DNA from: Merluccius polli
Lineage: Eukaryota > Chordata > Actinopteri > Gadiformes > Merlucciidae
Length of the DNA: 64,000 nucleotides
NCBI GenBank assembly: GCA_030340625.1
Contig: JAOPHQ010002851.1
Span: 1-64,000 of the forward strand
Reading direction: 5' to 3'
The notes under the pieces are model-generated. The model did no database searches and had not been told where the DNA came from. It saw only the letters and a list, made by a program, of their open reading frames with translations. A program made the translations under genes and the position numbers. Positions within the stretch are counted from its first letter, which is position 1. Each line of letters begins with the position of its first letter. This document shows positions 61,178 through 64,000 of the stretch, one piece after another.

Positions 61178-62148
61178 GTCTGTAACCAGTGGTGACGGCT
61201 CCATGGTAGCACTTGGAGGAAGGGGGTCACCTGGTAGGGGTCAAAAGATTAGCGTCTGTTCCACACCCTCATCTGGTCATGCTGCATCTGTGACGGACGG
61301 CAGAGACACACTCGCTGTTGCAGATCCCTGTTGGGCGGGCGATGCCCCCCAATTCACCACTTCCACCCCCACCACCACCACTCCCCCCCTCACGCCCACC
61401 TCCACCCCAGCCACACTCACCGTAAACAAGAAAACCAAAGGGCTTATCGATGGGCTTTCCAGATTCTTTACCCCATCCCCCGTCGGCCGTAGGTTGCGCC
61501 CCGTCACCGTGGGGTCGGCCGCCGAACCGCCTTGTCCTGAGGACGAGGGTCCGCCGAGTCCCTCCGAACCACTGCAGTCGGTCGCCTTCGCTGCCGACGC
61601 CGGTCAAACGCTCACCCCTTCCCCCTGCGCACTTTCACCCCCTCCCCCCTTGCCAGGACTTAGCCCCCCCTCCCAGGTGTCCAGCAGCTCCACCTTGGCT
61701 AACTCCCCGCAGAGCTCTTCCAGCCAGTCTAGCGCTCCCTCCCTGAGCAGCATCTACAATAGCCACCAACTTAAGGGACTCTTCGATGGACTCTCGCACA
61801 TATTTACCACTCAGGGACAATCGCGGAAAAAGGGACTCACGTGCTACGCGCCGCCTAAACGCAATCACCGTAAGCAGGAGTTGTCCCGCGGCTCCAAATC
61901 GTGTCCACAGCGCCTCGGGATGAAAGAGTTTAACAAGAGTAGACTATTGTCTCACTCCTCGTCCCCGGGGCCCGGCCGGCCCAGGGGTCGGCCCTTTAAG
62001 CTGGTTAGTCATTTCAAACGTAACCCCTTCCTTAAGAAGCACAGGACACTAGGCAGACTGAGGTATAGAGTGAGCCCTCAGAAGGCAGCCCCCTCACCAG
62101 GGAAGGGAGACTTGACAGATGGAAGAATTAAGCCAGAGCACGACCATG
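61178..62148 (+). CDS. kat6b: KAT6B large exon: Ser/Pro-rich linker
   Basis: This 971-bp exon encodes residues ~354-676 between the PHD module and the MYST domain. It starts SVTSGDGSM and GRGSPGRGQK, as in mammalian KAT6B. It has two related motifs, KTKGLIDGLSRFFTPSP (about residue 437) and QLKGLFDGLSHIFTTQG (about residue 550), separated by Pro/Ser/Thr-rich low-complexity sequence with several poly-Pro and poly-Thr patches. It ends HFKRNPFLKKHRTLGRL and LTDGRIKPEHDH. The acceptor is CCCCTCCAG, and the donor is GTAAGC after one base of a Gly codon. This region is thought to contribute to autoregulation and is alternatively spliced in mammals. Reading past the donor reaches a stop at 62169-62171. 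Confidence 0.94.
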
Positions 62149-62343
62149 GTAAGCAAGGCTCTAGCTTCTGACCAAGACCCGCGCCTACACTATTGCAATA
62201 TTTTGATTTTATTTATTTTCCATGTAATTTCAAGCTTGACACTCGCCATTGTTTTTTTATTTTTGTGCTCAGACTTTCAGAGCTATTCCTCCTCTTTTGG
62301 GAGCGAATCTCATTTTGGCAGTCCTCTACTAATCCTACGCCAC

Positions 62344-62381
<38 letters not shown>
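62344..62381. repeat. (CTA)12 microsatellite
   Basis: A perfect CTA trinucleotide tract in the kat6b intron. Confidence 0.95.
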
Positions 62382-62974
62382 GAATTCATTTAGGTCTTAA
62401 CCCAGTTTGGTTGCGTTTGACTTGGCTGCGGGAATCCTATTTTTGTGACGCGGCTTCCATCCTCCCGGCCGTCGGCTTGCGTCATCGTGCATGGTCCACT
62501 AACTCCCTCATGATGCTCCCTGCTCTGTCCTTGACCCTCCCCCCCCCCCCTCCCCCCCCCCACTCTGCAGTAGCCGTGGCCGGTGCTGACCACTGCCTTG
62601 TAGTAGTAGTCACTGTGTAGCCGCATCACATCGACAACACACTACCCCGCCATTCCATCCTTCTCTCACACAAACTGTCTCCACTCCCACCACCACCACC
62701 CCAAGCGGTCATTAGAGGCTCACGATCCAGTGATTCACCCACCCAGCTGGACTGGGCTGACATGATGATTACAGCCACAGAGCCAATGAACCTTTCACTG
62801 GACTTGTCTTCAGGGGGGAGTGTCACACTCACACACACACACCAAATAAAGAAATAAAAGAGCCGGTGGTTTATATGTTGGCACGGCTATCTAAAACAAT
62901 AAGGGCGCCCAAGCACGTCTTTGCCATGTAACCCAAGCAGGCACATTTACACCAATATGTTAATGATGGCATCT

Positions 62975-63032
62975 CTCCTCCTCCTCCTCCTCCTCCTCCT
63001 CCTCCTCCTCCTCCTCCTCCTCCTCCTCCTCC
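62975..63032. repeat. (CTC)19 microsatellite
   Basis: A perfect CTC trinucleotide tract in the same kat6b intron. Confidence 0.96.
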
Positions 63033-63442
63033 ATCCACTCCATAATAATGATTCTCATTTGCAGTTGCTTATTTCCTGCTGTTGACGCATTTCATACAAA
63101 AAACGACCGCTTGCTTTTTTCCGACCTTTGTTGCTTTCTCATGTCGACACTGCATCCCCCCTTCATTGCATCTGCTTCTTAATTCATGGGAAACTGTCTT
63201 GGTGGATGACTAAGCACATGAAAGCAGTTACGCAATTAAAGTGATTTAGTCTCACTTCATTACATTACGGATTTGTACATAAACACGCGAAGATGATACA
63301 TTATCGAAACTCCTCGGAGACGGGGCCTCCATTCGAGGCCCCAGTAATAATACTCACAGCGTAAGCACATTAGCATAGAATGCATTTAATGGATTATTCA
63401 GCCACGGCTACTTCCAACAAGTTGCTGCTGATGCCGTATCTG

Positions 63443-63444
<2 letters not shown>

Positions 63445-63474
<30 letters not shown>
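63445..63474. repeat. (GT)15 microsatellite near a splice acceptor
   Basis: A GT tract ending 55 bases before the last visible kat6b exon. Confidence 0.95.
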
Positions 63475-63476
<2 letters not shown>

Positions 63477-63529
63477 TTGTGTGCGCATGTGTGTGCATGC
63501 TAAAACGACCTTGCGGTTTCTCTTGGTAG

Positions 63530-63651
63530 GCTTTGAGGACCAGCAGGAGGTGAAGGCCGAGGCTCAGCCCAGCTTCGTGGCCATGTCGCGGGAGCACGTG
63601 ACGGACGAAGACGTGGAAGTGTTCACACGCGTGCTGGAACTGTCCACGCAG
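63530..63651 (+). CDS. kat6b: KAT6B exon upstream of the MYST domain
   Basis: This 122-bp exon encodes FEDQQEVKAEAQPSFVAMSR then EHVTDEDVEVFTRVLELSTQ (residues ~678-717). The segment VTDEDVEVF and ELS aligns with mammalian KAT6B VTEEDLDVF...ELS, just ahead of the MYST zinc finger and acetyltransferase core. The first half is much less conserved. The acceptor is CTTGGTAG, with two bases completing Gly; the donor is GTGAGG, phase 0. A (GT)15 tract sits about 55 bp before the acceptor. The catalytic exons lie beyond the right edge, so the gene is partial here. Confidence 0.9.
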
Positions 63652-64000
63652 GTGAGGCGCTGCCGCAGCCCAGTTCTCTATGAATACAAAATACCATCCT
63701 AAACAGTCTAAATGGGTGTCATTACATAGAAGAATATGGAAATTTAAAGTATGGTATCGGACTAAAACTAGTTTTCCTTTCTCACTGATGTTTCAAACCT
63801 CACATTTGATCATTTGAAGGGCATATCTTCATCGTAATTCATTTATACTATAAATCTGGGCATCACGATAAGTCAATGTCTTCATTTCATGACGATACAA
63901 TACCATTCAAAGATGATAAGCGATAATATTGAATTATTGCCCAGCCCTACGTTTTTTTAAACATGGACAATTGAGTTTTAAGCTGCTGTGTGGGGGACTA
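63652..64000. other. kat6b: start of next kat6b intron
   Basis: This is AT-rich intron sequence after the GTGAGG donor. It ends with a hAT-like repeat fragment around 63855-63950. No exon was seen before the right edge. Confidence 0.75.
63855..63950 (-). mobile_element. hAT-like repeat fragment (GGGCTGGGCAATA type)
   Basis: It starts near GGGCATCACGATAAG and ends in GAATTATTGCCCAGCCCTA. The minus strand therefore begins TAGGGCTGGGCAATA, the end of a very common fish short repeat. It is too short to encode anything. Confidence 0.55.

Larger units (their letters stand above)
62149..63529. other. kat6b: kat6b intron (1.4 kb)
   Basis: This intron carries a strong unused-looking acceptor at 62272, a (CTA)n tract (62344-62381), poly-C (62539-62561), a (CTC)n tract (62975-63032) and (GT)n before the next exon. 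The 63040-63420 part is unique. Confidence 0.8.

Noticed and set aside
1..64000. tRNA, rRNA or snRNA genes
   Set aside because: I looked for T-loop type (GGTTCGA) and other typical motifs and saw no convincing set. A tRNAscan/Infernal run would settle it.

Overview
The window is vertebrate genomic DNA, almost certainly from a ray-finned (teleost) fish. It is intron-rich, with very dense (CA)n/(GT)n and (CT)n tracts, long poly-C/poly-G runs and short DNA-transposon-like ends. The coding exons match two genes that are neighbours in the same order and orientation in other vertebrates: adenosine kinase (adk) followed by the lysine acetyltransferase gene kat6b (MYST4/MORF), both on the + strand. 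Species and teleost paralogue (adka or adkb) cannot be decided from the sequence.

Region 1-46.8 kb is the 3' half of adk. Five coding exons are visible: 23949-24119, 35257-35292, 39701-39815, 45588-45674 and 46256-46380. All have GT-AG boundaries and compatible phases, and together they encode the C-terminal 147 residues, including the split N-x-x-E motif and the catalytic GAGD motif. The first ~23.9 kb contains no adk exon that I can find and reads as one very large upstream intron. It and the later introns contain many microsatellites plus several stretches that look like conserved non-coding elements (rich in TAAT, octamer and E-box motifs, free of simple repeats). One adk intron holds a discrete CpG-rich block (38765-39005).

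Region 46.4-50.5 kb is the adk 3' UTR and a short intergenic interval dominated by low-complexity sequence. A CpG-rich block at about 50.55-51.45 kb, with CCAAT, GC-box and ATGGCG motifs, is the best candidate for the kat6b promoter and non-coding first exon.

Region 52.3-64 kb is the 5' part of kat6b. A strong acceptor at 52294 opens a 5' UTR with several upstream ORFs, followed by the ATG at 52525 and seven coding exons to 63651. These give 717 residues: the N-terminal winged-helix (NEMM/H15-like) part, the tandem PHD fingers and a Ser/Pro-rich linker. The MYST catalytic domain lies beyond the window. The first kat6b coding intron carries a 1.25 kb minisatellite of ~30-bp units with a 150-bp higher-order period.

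The two genes do not form a functional unit. adk clears adenosine in nucleus and cytosol, while kat6b is a chromatin regulator; they are linked by old synteny. I found no convincing undescribed protein system. The most interesting signals are regulatory or structural: the overlapping uORF set of kat6b, the higher-order minisatellite, the intronic CpG island, the in-frame 36-bp adk exon that carries an active-site-associated Glu, and several perfect inverted repeats.
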